From assembly GCA_018968885.1 (NCBI GenBank), contig JAGWZK010000011.1:43577-107576 (forward strand): 64,000 bases of DNA, written 5' to 3'. Positions 35,758 through 44,622 of the stretch are shown piece by piece; within the stretch, counting starts at the first letter, position 1, and each line of letters begins with the position of its first letter. Under the pieces are notes generated by a model that saw nothing but the letters and a program-made list of their open reading frames with translations, was not told the DNA's origin and did no database searches. The stretch comes from Planctomycetota bacterium (GTDB lineage Bacteria > Planctomycetota > Phycisphaerae > Phycisphaerales > UBA1924). The translations under genes were made by a program, and so were the position numbers.

Positions 35758-35834
35758 GTGGGCACATCGCGATTGCGAATGTGATTCTGTATTGCGTGTA
35801 GGTCGCGGCAAGCAAGGCCATATCCTGGCAATGC

Positions 35835-37856
35835 ATGACGACCGCTCTGCCATCGTTTTCCGAGTTGCTTCGCGGCCGAGCATACTACTCAGCGAGCATC
35901 GGTGAGTTTCAGACGCACCACGAAGACACAATCATTGCGGCGTTGGCGAATGCCTCGTCATTTGCCATAGAGCCAGCCCAACGAGATGCGTGGCACGGAC
36001 AGATTCAGATCATGCGGCACGTCCTGAAAGGTTGGGATGCGGTTGGCTTGATCGCGTTTGAGTTTGCGGTTCCACGGATGGGAAAACGGATCGACGTGCT
36101 GGTTGTGTCGGGTGGCGTGGTCTTTGTGCTGGAATTCAAGGTCGGCGAGACCACATTCACGGCGGACGCCGTCAACCAAGTGTGGGATTACGCGCTGGAC
36201 ATGAAGAACTTTCACAGCGCAAGTCACGCCGCGACGATCGTGCCGATCTTGGTCGCGACTCGCGCACCAGATGTCGGCGAACAAGCGGTCATCGAATCGG
36301 ATCGTGACGCTGTTGTGCGACCGCTGCGAGCGAGTAACACGACACTCGCGGGCGTGATGCGGGCGGTTGCTGACTGGTGCAATGGACCGGCGCTCGATGC
36401 GAGCGCGTGGGCCAGGGGGAGTTACAAGCCTACACCGACGATCATCGAAGCGGCAATGGCTTTGTATGGCGGCCACAAGGTCGAGGACATTTCCCGGCGA
36501 GAAGCAGAAGCCATCAACCTCACGCAGACGTCGGGCACGGTAGAGCAAGTCATCCGTGAGGCAAAGGCGAGAAAGCACAAAGCTATTTGCTTCGTGACGG
36601 GCGTTCCGGGCGCTGGCAAGACGCTCGTGGGATTGGATATCGCAACCAAACACATCGACAAAGCCAGCGAATTGTACAGTGTCTTTCTTTCTGGCAACGG
36701 TCCGCTGGTGGCGATCCTGTGCGAGGCGCTCGCACGCGACAAGGTCGCGCGGGCCAAGCAGGCGGGCAAGCCCGCAAAGATCGGCGCGGCTCGCAGCGAG
36801 GTCAAGGCGTTCATACAGAATGTGCACCACTTTCGCGATGAATGCCTCCGCGATGGAGCAAAGCCCCCGGTGGAGCATGTTGCACTCTTTGACGAAGCCC
36901 AGCGGGCGTGGAATCTCGATCAGACCGCGTCGTTCATGCGTCGTAAGAAGGGGCATGCGAACTTCGCCATGTCCGAGCCGGCCTTCTTGATCTCGTGCAT
37001 GGACCGTCACGACGACTGGGCGGCGATTGTTTGCCTCGTGGGAGGCGGGCAGGAGATCAACACTGGCGAGGCGGGTATCGGCGAGTGGCTGCGAGCGCTG
37101 CGGGCGAACTTCCCGAAGTGGCACGTGCACTTGTCGCCGCACCTACGCGACTCGGAGTATGAAGCCGGAGACTCGCTACAACTGCTCGAAGGCCACGCGC
37201 ATGTTCAGACACACGAGAGTCTGCACTTGGCAGTCTCGATGCGATCATTCCGGGCCGAGCATGTGTCGGGTTGGGTAAAAGCGGTGTTGGATGTGGATCG
37301 TGAGGCCGCGCACTCTGCATGGACGAGCATTGAAGCACGCTACCCGATTGCGTTGACGCGAGACCTCAGCACCGCAAAGGCGTGGCTGCACAGCCGCGCT
37401 CGCGGGACCGAGCGATATGGCTTGGTTGTTTCATCGCAGGCACAACGACTCAAGCCCGAGGCCATTGATGTGCGAGTGAACGTCGACCCCGTGCACTGGT
37501 TCTTGCATCCACGCGAGGACGTTCGAAGCTCGTATTACTTGGAAGATGCAGCAACCGAGTTTCAGGTGCAGGGATTGGAACTGGACTGGGCGTGCGTCGT
37601 GTGGGATGGCGACTTCCGTTATATGTCGTCGGGTTGGGAGCACTGGGGATTCAGAGGCGATAAATGGCAGCGAATCCGCAAGCCGGAGCGACAAACCTAC
37701 TTAAAGAACGCGTACCGAGTTTTGCTTACACGCGCACGACAAGGAATGGTGATCGTGGTTCCACGTGGGTGCGTGAACGATCCCACTCGTCATCCTTCCA
37801 TTTACGACGACACTTACGAATATCTCAAGTCACTTGGCGTAACCGAGCTTCACTAA
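35835..37856 (+). CDS. DUF2075-type helicase with N-terminal PD-(D/E)XK-like nuclease
   Basis: 673 residues in two parts. The N-terminal half carries KRIDVLVVSG then VVFVLEFKVGE (about 84-106), the Asp and Glu-x-Lys spacing of PD-(D/E)XK nucleases. The C-terminal half is an SF1-like ATPase: Walker A GVPGAGKTLVG (about 256-266), Walker B VALFDEAQRAW (about 350-360), an SMRSFRAEHVSGW segment and the late motif NAYRVLLTRARQGMVIV. The order and motifs match PF09848 proteins. It may process nucleic acid ends or act in phage defence; both are inference. No partner gene in the same direction and no toxin-antitoxin layout. Part of it is lower in GC (about 50-53% in two lines) than its surroundings. 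Confidence 0.8.
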   Translation: MTTALPSFSELLRGRAYYSASIGEFQTHHEDTIIAALANASSFAIEPAQRDAWHGQIQIMRHVLKGWDAVGLIAFEFAVPRMGKRIDVLVVSGGVVFVLEFKVGETTFTADAVNQVWDYALDMKNFHSASHAATIVPILVATRAPDVGEQAVIESDRDAVVRPLRASNTTLAGVMRAVADWCNGPALDASAWARGSYKPTPTIIEAAMALYGGHKVEDISRREAEAINLTQTSGTVEQVIREAKARKHKAICFVTGVPGAGKTLVGLDIATKHIDKASELYSVFLSGNGPLVAILCEALARDKVARAKQAGKPAKIGAARSEVKAFIQNVHHFRDECLRDGAKPPVEHVALFDEAQRAWNLDQTASFMRRKKGHANFAMSEPAFLISCMDRHDDWAAIVCLVGGGQEINTGEAGIGEWLRALRANFPKWHVHLSPHLRDSEYEAGDSLQLLEGHAHVQTHESLHLAVSMRSFRAEHVSGWVKAVLDVDREAAHSAWTSIEARYPIALTRDLSTAKAWLHSRARGTERYGLVVSSQAQRLKPEAIDVRVNVDPVHWFLHPREDVRSSYYLEDAATEFQVQGLELDWACVVWDGDFRYMSSGWEHWGFRGDKWQRIRKPERQTYLKNAYRVLLTRARQGMVIVVPRGCVNDPTRHPSIYDDTYEYLKSLGVTELH

Positions 37857-37933
37857 ATCAAGGCACCGGCCTTTCCATCCAAAACACTTGCGGGACTCTC
37901 TTTTCCCAACTCCGCCTTTTTCGCGAAGCGAAG

Positions 37934-38977
37934 CTACCCACCCCGCACCGACTGCACCATTCTCGCGATGGTCTCCGGGCTTTCGGCCTGAGCGGTGCGT
38001 GAGCTCAGCAAGATCGCCTGCGTGATCGTCAGCAGCGTCTCCACGCGGCAGACGATTGGCCGGTCGTTCAAACCCGCCTGCAGGGCCCGCACCAGCCACC
38101 GCGTCGAAGCCGGCAGAACAACTCCATCTTCAGCATGCTCTGCGGGGTGGACCGATTGCACACCCTGTCCCGCACTGCCGGCGGGAATCCAGTTGGCATG
38201 CTCACCCAGCGCATCGGACTCGCACAGCAGCATGCCCGAAGCGCCGATCAGCGACATCTGGGCTCGCTCAACTGGTGCTTGATCCGTGACAAAAATCGAC
38301 ACTGCTCTGCCACTGGTGGCGCGGACATTCACCGTCATTGTGCCGCGGAGGCCGCGCAGCGTCTCACCCGGCAGCAGTTTCAAGCCCGGCTTCCCGACCG
38401 GGTCTGCGTACGCCGCATCCACGGATTCCGGTTCGCCAAACCACTCCAAGAGCAGTTCCGCCGCGCTCCACACCGCGCTCGCCAATCCCCCTTCCTGCGG
38501 CGAAGTCAGAATTTCGATGCGCCCCGCCCGCGCCACACCAAACTCGGCAAACACATCCGCAAAGTGCTCTCGCAAAACCGAAAGCACAGATGGCACCCGA
38601 ATCAAACGCGACGGTGGCAACTCAAACTGGTCCCACCCTGCGATGGCCATTTCCAACGCCGCGGCGGGAATCGGTTCCGCCGCGACCACGGACACGCCAC
38701 GCGATGATGCTGCGTCGAGCGCGCCGACATCCTGGCCGCTGGAATCGGTCCCCAGATCTGTCGTGCCCAGAATCAGAATGTGGCTCACCGGTTCAGAAAT
38801 CAGCAGGGCTCGCAAGTCACTCGCGGCGGGCACGCCCAGTGCTCCGGCAGGCAGGTCGGCACGACCCCGATCTGAACACCCCACGCTGACCAACTCGCAC
38901 CCTGCAGCGGCAACCACAGCGCGGCACAGGTCTTCCTGTCCGGGGTCGAGCCAAGCTGCCAGCCGAGGGGCGGTCAT
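37934..38977 (-). CDS. Oxidoreductase-like (Gfo/Idh-type) protein, degenerate
   Basis: Weak resemblance only. 347 residues. The overall course (short beta-alpha repeats to about 120, then a larger alpha/beta C-terminal domain with a GTMTVNVRATSGRAVSIFV strand region) recalls Gfo/Idh/MocA dehydrogenases. However, the N-terminal GxGxxG is missing (AAWLDPGQEDLCRAVVAA) and the usual EKP motif is replaced by AAEPIPAA. It may have lost nucleotide binding or be something else. Convergent with the DUF2075 gene; no operon partner. Confidence 0.55.
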   Translation of the reverse strand: MTAPRLAAWLDPGQEDLCRAVVAAAGCELVSVGCSDRGRADLPAGALGVPAASDLRALLISEPVSHILILGTTDLGTDSSGQDVGALDAASSRGVSVVAAEPIPAAALEMAIAGWDQFELPPSRLIRVPSVLSVLREHFADVFAEFGVARAGRIEILTSPQEGGLASAVWSAAELLLEWFGEPESVDAAYADPVGKPGLKLLPGETLRGLRGTMTVNVRATSGRAVSIFVTDQAPVERAQMSLIGASGMLLCESDALGEHANWIPAGSAGQGVQSVHPAEHAEDGVVLPASTRWLVRALQAGLNDRPIVCRVETLLTITQAILLSSRTAQAESPETIARMVQSVRGG

Positions 38978-39004
38978 TCACCGAGTTTACCGGGCTGACA
39001 CGGT

Positions 39005-39415
39005 TCAAGTGACTGTCGGTTGGCCGGTGACAGGAGCGACAGATTGCCGCAAGACCGGCTGAGATCGCATGGGAATTAAGGGGGCAATGCCCACCATCAG
39101 CAGCGAGCTGGCGAAGGGAATCCAAAGCGGCATATCGACATTCACTGAGTTGGAAGTACAACCTCCGCCGTACCACCAGCCCCGTTCAAAGGTCCAGTTG
39201 GGGAAGGATTTGAAGCCGCCCATGCCGCAGTGAAGCGGATAGGGATTGCCACGAGTAGCGAGAGAGATCGTCACCGTGCCCTCGCGCAGAATGAACTGAG
39301 ATTTCCACGCGCCAATTCCGGCAGAGACAAACCCACTGGCCCAGGTCATCGCGGCGATCACGGCGGCGATGATGAGCCAGCGGACCCGAGCAGATTGGCG
39401 AACGAGGTGTGGCAT
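39005..39415 (-). CDS. Small two-pass membrane protein, unknown
   Basis: Not recognised. 136 residues with membrane segments at about 13-33 and 97-116, joined by an exported-looking loop containing Cys residues (HCGMGGF, GGGCTSN) and several Trp. GGAAGGGTC precedes ATG 39415. Lies between the Gfo/Idh-like gene and rnpB on the opposite strand to rnpB. Confidence 0.55.
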   Translation of the reverse strand: MPHLVRQSARVRWLIIAAVIAAMTWASGFVSAGIGAWKSQFILREGTVTISLATRGNPYPLHCGMGGFKSFPNWTFERGWWYGGGCTSNSVNVDMPLWIPFASSLLMVGIAPLIPMRSQPVLRQSVAPVTGQPTVT

Positions 39416-39432
39416 GACCCTTCCCTACTATC

Positions 39433-39842
39433 GGCTTGGCGTGACGCACGGCCGCGGGCGGGAGCAATCTCGCACGAGGAAAGTCCGAGCACGGCAGGAC
39501 ACGGTGGCGGGTAACGCCCGCCCGATGCGGGGACCAGCATCGAGGGAAAGTGCCACAGAGACTGAACCGCCGATGGCCGCGTTTTCGGACGCGGATCAGG
39601 TAAGGGTGAAAAGGTGCGGTAAGAGCGCACCGGCCGGGGAGTAATCCTCGGTGCATGGCAAACCCCACCGCGTGCAAGATCACATAGGCGTTCGCGAGAG
39701 CTTTCGGGCTTTTCGACGGCCGGTCCGGCTGGAAGAACGCGGGTAGATCGCTTGAGTCTTGCCGCGAGGTGAGACCTAGAGAAATGGTCGTGGCGCCGCT
39801 TCGGCGGCGAACAGAACTCGGCTTACATGTCGCGCCAGCCCA
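39433..39842 (+). ncRNA. rnpB: RNase P RNA, bacterial class A-like
   Basis: Catalytic RNA that trims tRNA 5' leaders. The universal core is visible: GAGGAAAGTCCGAGC (39476-39490), AGGGTGAAAAGG...GGTAAGAGCGCACCG (39603-39632) and ACAGAACTCGGCTTA (39811-39825), with P4 pairing between the first and last. P1 is formed by the 5' end (GGCTTGGCGTGAC) and the 3' end (GTCGCGCCAGCC), with one bulged T. Ends are set by P1 and by the terminator that follows, so they may be off by a few bases. Confidence 0.95.
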
Positions 39843-39843
39843 G

Positions 39844-39882
39844 CACGGGCCTTTGGGAAACCAAGGGCCCGTGACCATTTTT
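39844..39882 (+). terminator. Intrinsic terminator of rnpB
   Basis: 13-bp stem, 39844-39856 with 39861-39873 (one G-T pair), closed by a GAAA tetraloop and followed by ACCATTTTT. Confidence 0.9.
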
Positions 39883-39883
39883 C

Positions 39884-39911
39884 AAGTGCCGAGTAGCGAG
39901 TACTGAGTGCT
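39884..39911. repeat. Heptanucleotide tandem array, 4 degenerate units
   Basis: AAGTGCC, GAGTAGC, GAGTACT, GAGTGCT, starting just after the rnpB terminator. Same 7-bp family as at 3989, 8324, 8419 and 20763, more decayed. Confidence 0.6.
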
Positions 39912-39935
39912 GAGGAAAAGGCAAATAGCAAATCA

Positions 39936-39969
39936 GAAAAGAAGGCACCGAGTCTGCTGACCCGGTGCC
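39936..39969 (-). terminator. Intrinsic terminator of the Xer recombinase gene
   Basis: On the minus strand GGCACCGGGTC and GACTCGGTGCC (39944-39969) pair around AGCA, followed by TTCTTTTC. Lies 28 bases after the stop. Confidence 0.85.
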
Positions 39970-39996
39970 GATGACAGCGAATGTGTTGCGGTCAGA

Positions 39997-41025
39997 TTAT
40001 GACGCCTGGGCGCGGGGGTGGGCCTTGTTGTACGCATCCTGGACGCGCTGGGTGGTGAGGTGGGTGTAGATCTGCGTGGTGCTCAGCGACTGATGGCCCA
40101 ACAACTCCTGCACACTGCGGAGGTCCGCGCCGTTGTCAAGAAGGTGCGTGGCGAAGGAGTGGCGAAGCGTGTGGGGGCTGATCGTCGGATCGAGGCCAAC
40201 CTGCTTCAAGTACTTATCGAGCTTGCGGCGGACGGAGCGGCTGCTGATGCGGCCACCGTGCTTATTCAGGAAGAGCGGGATGCGCTCGCCACCGGTTTTG
40301 ATGATCTGCGAGAACTGCGGATCAGAAGCGGCCATGTCCTGATAGCGCTTGATCGCGGCGAGGGCGTGCTTGCCGAGGGGAACGATGCGTTCCTTCTTGC
40401 CCTTGCCCTTGACGCTGAGGGTGCCACCGTCCATATCGACATCGAAGTAACCGATGCCGACGAGCTCGCTGACGCGAATACCTGTGGAGTAGAGGGTCTC
40501 GAGCATGGCGCGATCACGGCAGCCGAGGACATCTGCATCACCGGGGGCGGCGAGAAGCTTCTCGACCTGCTCCATGGGAATCGCCTTGGGCAGGCGCTTG
40601 GCCTGGCGGGGAGTGCGGATGAGGGTCATGGGATTGGAGTCTGAGTAGCCACGCTTGTCGGCCCACTTATAGAAGGAGCGGAGGGTGGCGATCTTGCGAG
40701 CCATGGTGGCGGCGGAGTAGGCCTGCTCGTTGAGATGAGCGAGGAAGCCACGCACCTGATCTGCACCTGCAGAGCAAACGAGGGCGGTAATGGTCTGTGA
40801 CTTGCCCGTGTCTTTGGCGGGACGCTGACCAGCATCAGCGGCAGTGCGACGAGCGTCAAAGGCGGACTTTTCGCGATCGGGGTTGATGTCGATGTTGTTT
40901 TCAGAGGAGAGCCACTCGACAAACTGGCGGAGGTCAGCACCGTAACAACGAGCGGTGTATGGACTGAAATGGCGTTCATCGCCAAGGTAGCGTTGGAAGG
41001 ACTCGGTGATCTGAAGGGTCGACAT
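39997..41025 (-). CDS. Tyrosine recombinase, XerC/XerD type
   Basis: Chromosome dimer-resolving recombinase. From ATG 41025 (TAGGAG seven bases upstream) the product has 342 residues. All catalytic residues are visible: Arg in STGIRVSEL, Lys in GKGKKERIV, His-x-x-Arg in HTLRHSFATHLL, His in LLGHQSLSTT and Tyr in TTQIYTHL. The N-terminal SAM-like domain contains an insertion of about 40 polar residues (around 43-83, INPDREKSAFDARRTAAD and following), not typical of XerC or XerD. XerC versus XerD cannot be decided. Integrase of a mobile element is less likely, as no element is around it. Confidence 0.88.
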   Translation of the reverse strand: MSTLQITESFQRYLGDERHFSPYTARCYGADLRQFVEWLSSENNIDINPDREKSAFDARRTAADAGQRPAKDTGKSQTITALVCSAGADQVRGFLAHLNEQAYSAATMARKIATLRSFYKWADKRGYSDSNPMTLIRTPRQAKRLPKAIPMEQVEKLLAAPGDADVLGCRDRAMLETLYSTGIRVSELVGIGYFDVDMDGGTLSVKGKGKKERIVPLGKHALAAIKRYQDMAASDPQFSQIIKTGGERIPLFLNKHGGRISSRSVRRKLDKYLKQVGLDPTISPHTLRHSFATHLLDNGADLRSVQELLGHQSLSTTQIYTHLTTQRVQDAYNKAHPRAQAS

Positions 41026-41192
41026 GGTGAAACTCCTACCCGATGGGAGCGGTGCGGACGCGGAACGAATGCGGACGCAACGCGAATGAGCCGGTTTGTA
41101 CTTGGACTTCCGTGTCCCTTGGTGAGCCAGCACTCCGTGCCAGCGGGAAAATCTGCTGCATGAGCGGAGGAAGGTCCGGTCATGCTGAAGTT

Positions 41193-42098
41193 CTATCGGT
41201 CCTTCTGACCCCCAAGATCGGTCGAACCGACATCAACTACGCGAGTATCGGACGCCACTGGTTCGGGGGGAAAGGCGTTGTAGGCCTGCGTCGGGGCGTT
41301 GACGCTGGGAAGGCGAGCGACGCGGAGCCATTCGGCCTGTACGAGACGCTCGACTGTGGCAGCGGAACAGAACTCCTCGTAGAGGGACATGCTGGCGATG
41401 TAGCGTTTCCAATTCAGGGCCGTACCGGACTCACTGCGGCCGGTGGCGAAGTTGCGCACTTCAAAGAGAACCTGATGGTTTTTGCCATCAAAGTGCTCAC
41501 TGACCACAGAAGCAGGGGCATCGGGCATGGCAGCGCGGCGTGCGGGAGCACGTTCACTGGTCTGCATGGCCAGAGCGCGAGGGTCGCCCGCGCGAGTGGT
41601 TTCGTCGATAGGTGAGCCGGGGCGTGTGAAGAGCGCAAGTGAGAGGCCGAGGGTCGGTGTGTAGGGGTCGTAGGCAGAGATTGAACCGACGACGATAGCA
41701 TCGGCACCCAGGCGTGCCGCGACGCGCTTGGCGTCGGAGGCGCTGGCGATTTCGCGGAGTTCGAGGGCACGCATGGCCTGGGCAGTGCGATTGGCCGGGA
41801 GGACGCGCACGCCCTGCACCTGGGCACAGGCGGCAACGAGTTTGTCAGTGAGTTCGGCGGTTTCGATGAGAGTGGTGCCACTTTCGTTGCGCATCGGGGC
41901 AACGGCCCAGAGAACGCCGCCCTGTATGGAGTCGTAGGGCGCGACGGTAACGGTGGGCGCGGTGAGGCGATCTGTATCACCTGATGCGCAGCCGGAAGCC
42001 GAGAGAACCGCAAGAGAAAGGATGCAGAGCGCGGTCAACGTGCCCAAGGCACCCGGGAGCTTTGCAGGAGTGCGAAGTTGCGAAAGAGAGTTCCCCAT
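41193..42098 (-). CDS. Lipoprotein of unknown function
   Basis: Not assigned to a family. ATG 42098 gives 301 residues with a signal peptide ending in the lipobox ASGC. The mature part contains VLWAVAPMRNESGTT, a YETAELTDKL-like helix, VRVLPANRTAQAM and ARLGADAIVVGSISAY. That pattern is like outer-membrane lipoproteins of the CsgG/LpoB/DUF799-like nucleotide-free fold, where conserved strands end in GADAVVVG. The frame is open to an ATG at 42179 that overlaps the upstream stop by 4 bases, so a longer N-terminus with an internal signal is possible. Probably in one unit with the TolB-like gene. Confidence 0.65.
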   Translation of the reverse strand: MGNSLSQLRTPAKLPGALGTLTALCILSLAVLSASGCASGDTDRLTAPTVTVAPYDSIQGGVLWAVAPMRNESGTTLIETAELTDKLVAACAQVQGVRVLPANRTAQAMRALELREIASASDAKRVAARLGADAIVVGSISAYDPYTPTLGLSLALFTRPGSPIDETTRAGDPRALAMQTSERAPARRAAMPDAPASVVSEHFDGKNHQVLFEVRNFATGRSESGTALNWKRYIASMSLYEEFCSAATVERLVQAEWLRVARLPSVNAPTQAYNAFPPEPVASDTRVVDVGSTDLGGQKDR

Positions 42099-42175
42099 AC
42101 CAAGACACCCTTGATGCTGTACGGAAGGGACGCAACGCGGTTCGCGCGAAGTGAGGTTGAATAGATCAAACAGGT

Positions 42176-43468
42176 TCATTTTTCGGAGTTTCCCGTTACG
42201 CTGGTGGTGCGGCTTTCAGAGGTGTTTTCGGCGGGGCGAGTGGCAACCGGCGTGATGGGAGTATCACCAGCGGCCAGAAGTGCCGAGCCCATGTCGATGC
42301 TCCAGATGTTCTCTTTCCCCTGGCGAGCAGAGACGAAGTAGAGCAGATTTGAGCCGGACCAATATGGAGAGAGGTTGGCAGCGGGACCGGAAGTGAGTTT
42401 GACCTTGGAAGTGCCATCGAGAGAGATCATCCAGAGATCACCTTGCGCAGGGCGGGTCTGGCTGGAAGCAGATGCGATGGGCACCTCGGCATAGACGATG
42501 CGCTGACCGTCGGGGCTCCAGCAGGGATTGATGCACGCGCTGGAGGTGCTGGAGGCGATCTCGGTGAGATTCATAGCGCGGCCATCGAGGTAATCGAGGG
42601 TCCAGATGGCGAAAGAGCGCGATCCCCGCTCGCGACCGATCTGAAAGAGGATGCGATCGGCGCCGTCAGCGCCGGTGCCAGCGACGGGTGACCAGCGCGG
42701 GAACATGCCAAAGCCGATGAACTGCGGCGCGGCTTTGCCGGCGACGGAGGAGATCCACATTTCCAAACGGCCGGTGGTCTCGCCAAAGCGAGTGAAGACC
42801 AGTTGAGATCCATCAGGAGACCAAGAGGGAGAGATGTCGTCGGCAGGGTCATCGGTGACCTGCACGGCCTGGCCGCCATTGGCGGGCATGATGTAGATAT
42901 CCCAATTGCCGGAGCGATTGCTGGCAAAGGCGATGCGAGAGCCATCGGGGCTGAGAGCGGGAGCGACATCGTCGGCAGCATCGCTGGTGAGACAAGTGAC
43001 CACGCGGCTGCCGATCTGCTTTGAGTAAATGTCGGAAGTGCTGCGATGCTGCGTGCTGGCGTAGACGAGGGTTGAACCATCGGCAGAGATGCAGGGATCA
43101 AAGTCAGCACCTTCGGCTGCAAAGGTGACGCGCGAGACGCTCTCGGCGGAAGGGGACGTGGCGGGTTCGTCGATGGCGATGTTGATGGCGGAGACGGAGA
43201 AAGAGGACTGAGCGAGAGCCATCTGCTCACGCGAAGGAGCGGACGATGCGTGCGAGCCGGAATTGGATGGAGATGCAGGGGAAGCTGCAAGAGGCGCACG
43301 ATCTGCGGGTGAGGTGGATACCCCAGAGTGTGTTGAAGTGGTTGAGGGCGCTGTGGTTGCAGCGCGATCGCGCCAGACGTTGTGTGTTGTGGAGCAAGCG
43401 GCAGAACCGATAAGCACCACAGCCAACGTGGCGGCGGAGGCGAGGTTGTTCAGATTGAAGCGTGGCAT
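42176..43468 (-). CDS. TolB-like beta-propeller lipoprotein
   Basis: 430 residues with a signal peptide and lipobox (SAAC). After a Ser/Thr/Pro/Ala-rich linker (about 30-95) come PD40-type propeller blades: FDPCISADGSTLVYAS, VAPALSPDGSRIAFAS, ISPSWSPDGSQLVFTR, INPCWSPDGQRIVYAE and a final SPYWSGSNLLYFVS. The blades resemble TolB, but there is no separate TolB N-terminal domain and no tol/pal gene beside it. GAGGAGG seven bases before the ATG is one of the strongest Shine-Dalgarno sequences in the window. Followed directly by the 301-residue lipoprotein. Confidence 0.82.
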   Translation of the reverse strand: MPRFNLNNLASAATLAVVLIGSAACSTTHNVWRDRAATTAPSTTSTHSGVSTSPADRAPLAASPASPSNSGSHASSAPSREQMALAQSSFSVSAINIAIDEPATSPSAESVSRVTFAAEGADFDPCISADGSTLVYASTQHRSTSDIYSKQIGSRVVTCLTSDAADDVAPALSPDGSRIAFASNRSGNWDIYIMPANGGQAVQVTDDPADDISPSWSPDGSQLVFTRFGETTGRLEMWISSVAGKAAPQFIGFGMFPRWSPVAGTGADGADRILFQIGRERGSRSFAIWTLDYLDGRAMNLTEIASSTSSACINPCWSPDGQRIVYAEVPIASASSQTRPAQGDLWMISLDGTSKVKLTSGPAANLSPYWSGSNLLYFVSARQGKENIWSIDMGSALLAAGDTPITPVATRPAENTSESRTTSVTGNSEK

Positions 43469-43609
43469 GAGACGACCTCCTCAACGTTAGGTTTATCGGA
43501 CGAGGAGAGAAGGGTGCATGAAGTCTGCACGCTCCTTCAGCGTCGACACCAACTCGGACTTCCCATAACCATCGGTGAGAGAAGAACGGCAAATAACCGC
43601 AAGACTCAC

Positions 43610-43629
43610 TTTCGCTCGAACAAGCGAAA
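43610..43629. promoter_or_regulatory. Inverted repeat between two divergent genes
   Basis: TTTCGCT and AGCGAAA flank six bases within the 270-base gap (43469-43738) between the propeller lipoprotein and the TSUP exporter. Could be an operator or a small hairpin. No other feature is visible in this gap, which is distinctly AT-richer than the genes. Confidence 0.3.
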
Positions 43630-43738
43630 ATACCGGGTTGTGGGGAATCACGAGAAGATGTTTGGTATTTGATTGCACCAGATTTCATTTTGCTCGTCAA
43701 GTCTTTGTTTGGTTTTGAATTAGTGATACGCTGGGGTC

Positions 43739-44533
43739 ATGCCTGACGGACTAGCGATTGCGGAGCTGTTGAAGTGGGCGGTGGTGGCGGTCGCCGCGTT
43801 TGCGGGGGCGTTTGCCAGCGCGATCACGGGGTATGGAACGGTGCTGTTCCTGATGCCGGTGCTGGCGTTGACTATGGGGACGTCGCAGGAGGCGGTCTCG
43901 GTGTTGACGCTCGCAGCGATTCTGGGAAACGTCACCAAAGGGTGGTTGAATCGAAAGGACATCGATTGGGCCGGAGTGAAGTGGTACCTGATCGGCGCGG
44001 TGCCAACGGCTGCGCTGGCGGCGTGGTTTCTCACCGAAGTGCCGGACGCGGTGGTGTATGCGCTGATGGGAATGTTTCTGCTGGGAGCGTTGATCTGGCG
44101 TTGGGTGAAGAAGTGGAAGCGGAAGAGCGCGGGTGAGGATCAGAAGCCGCGTGAGACGATGCCTGTGAAGCGACTGGCGTGGGTGGGGCTTTTCACAGGC
44201 GGACTTTCAGCGTTGGTGGGTGGCGCGGGGCCAGTGGCGGGGCCATTTTTTCTTGCGACGGGTATGGCCAAGGGGGTGTATGTGGGGACAGAGGCGGTCG
44301 CTTCGCTGGGTGTGCATGTGGTGAAACTGACCGCCTATGGATTGAATGATCTGCTGACGCCGCGGGTGCTGATCGTGGGTGTGGCGCTGTCACCTCTTGT
44401 GATTGCGGGGAGTTGGCTGGGTAAGAAGGTGCTGGATCGATTGAGCTTGAAGGCGTTTGAGATCGCGGTTGAGATCACGCTGCTGGTGGCGGCGATGGTT
44501 TTGTTGTGGAAGGGGTTTACGACGCCGATTTGA
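43739..44533 (+). CDS. TSUP-family anion exporter (TauE/SafE type)
   Basis: Likely moves sulfite, sulfonates or other organic anions across the inner membrane. 264 residues with about eight membrane segments in two related halves. AGAFASAITGYGTVLFLMPV near the N-terminus and GGLSALVGGAGPVAGPFFLA in the second half are the paired glycine-rich family motifs. A charged loop (about 121-145, KKWKRKSAGEDQKPRE) separates the halves. Monocistronic; substrate unknown. Confidence 0.87.
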   Translation: MPDGLAIAELLKWAVVAVAAFAGAFASAITGYGTVLFLMPVLALTMGTSQEAVSVLTLAAILGNVTKGWLNRKDIDWAGVKWYLIGAVPTAALAAWFLTEVPDAVVYALMGMFLLGALIWRWVKKWKRKSAGEDQKPRETMPVKRLAWVGLFTGGLSALVGGAGPVAGPFFLATGMAKGVYVGTEAVASLGVHVVKLTAYGLNDLLTPRVLIVGVALSPLVIAGSWLGKKVLDRLSLKAFEIAVEITLLVAAMVLLWKGFTTPI

Positions 44534-44622
44534 AACCAGGAGTTGAAAGAGACAAGTTGAAAGTTGAAAGAAAGCCCCCGCACGGAGTGTGGGGTACCGA
44601 GCAATGCGACTGCGATTGGGAA

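Noticed and set aside
39997..41025. Integrase of a mobile element beside rnpB
   Set aside because: No att-like direct repeats, cargo or other mobile genes nearby; the protein fits housekeeping Xer.
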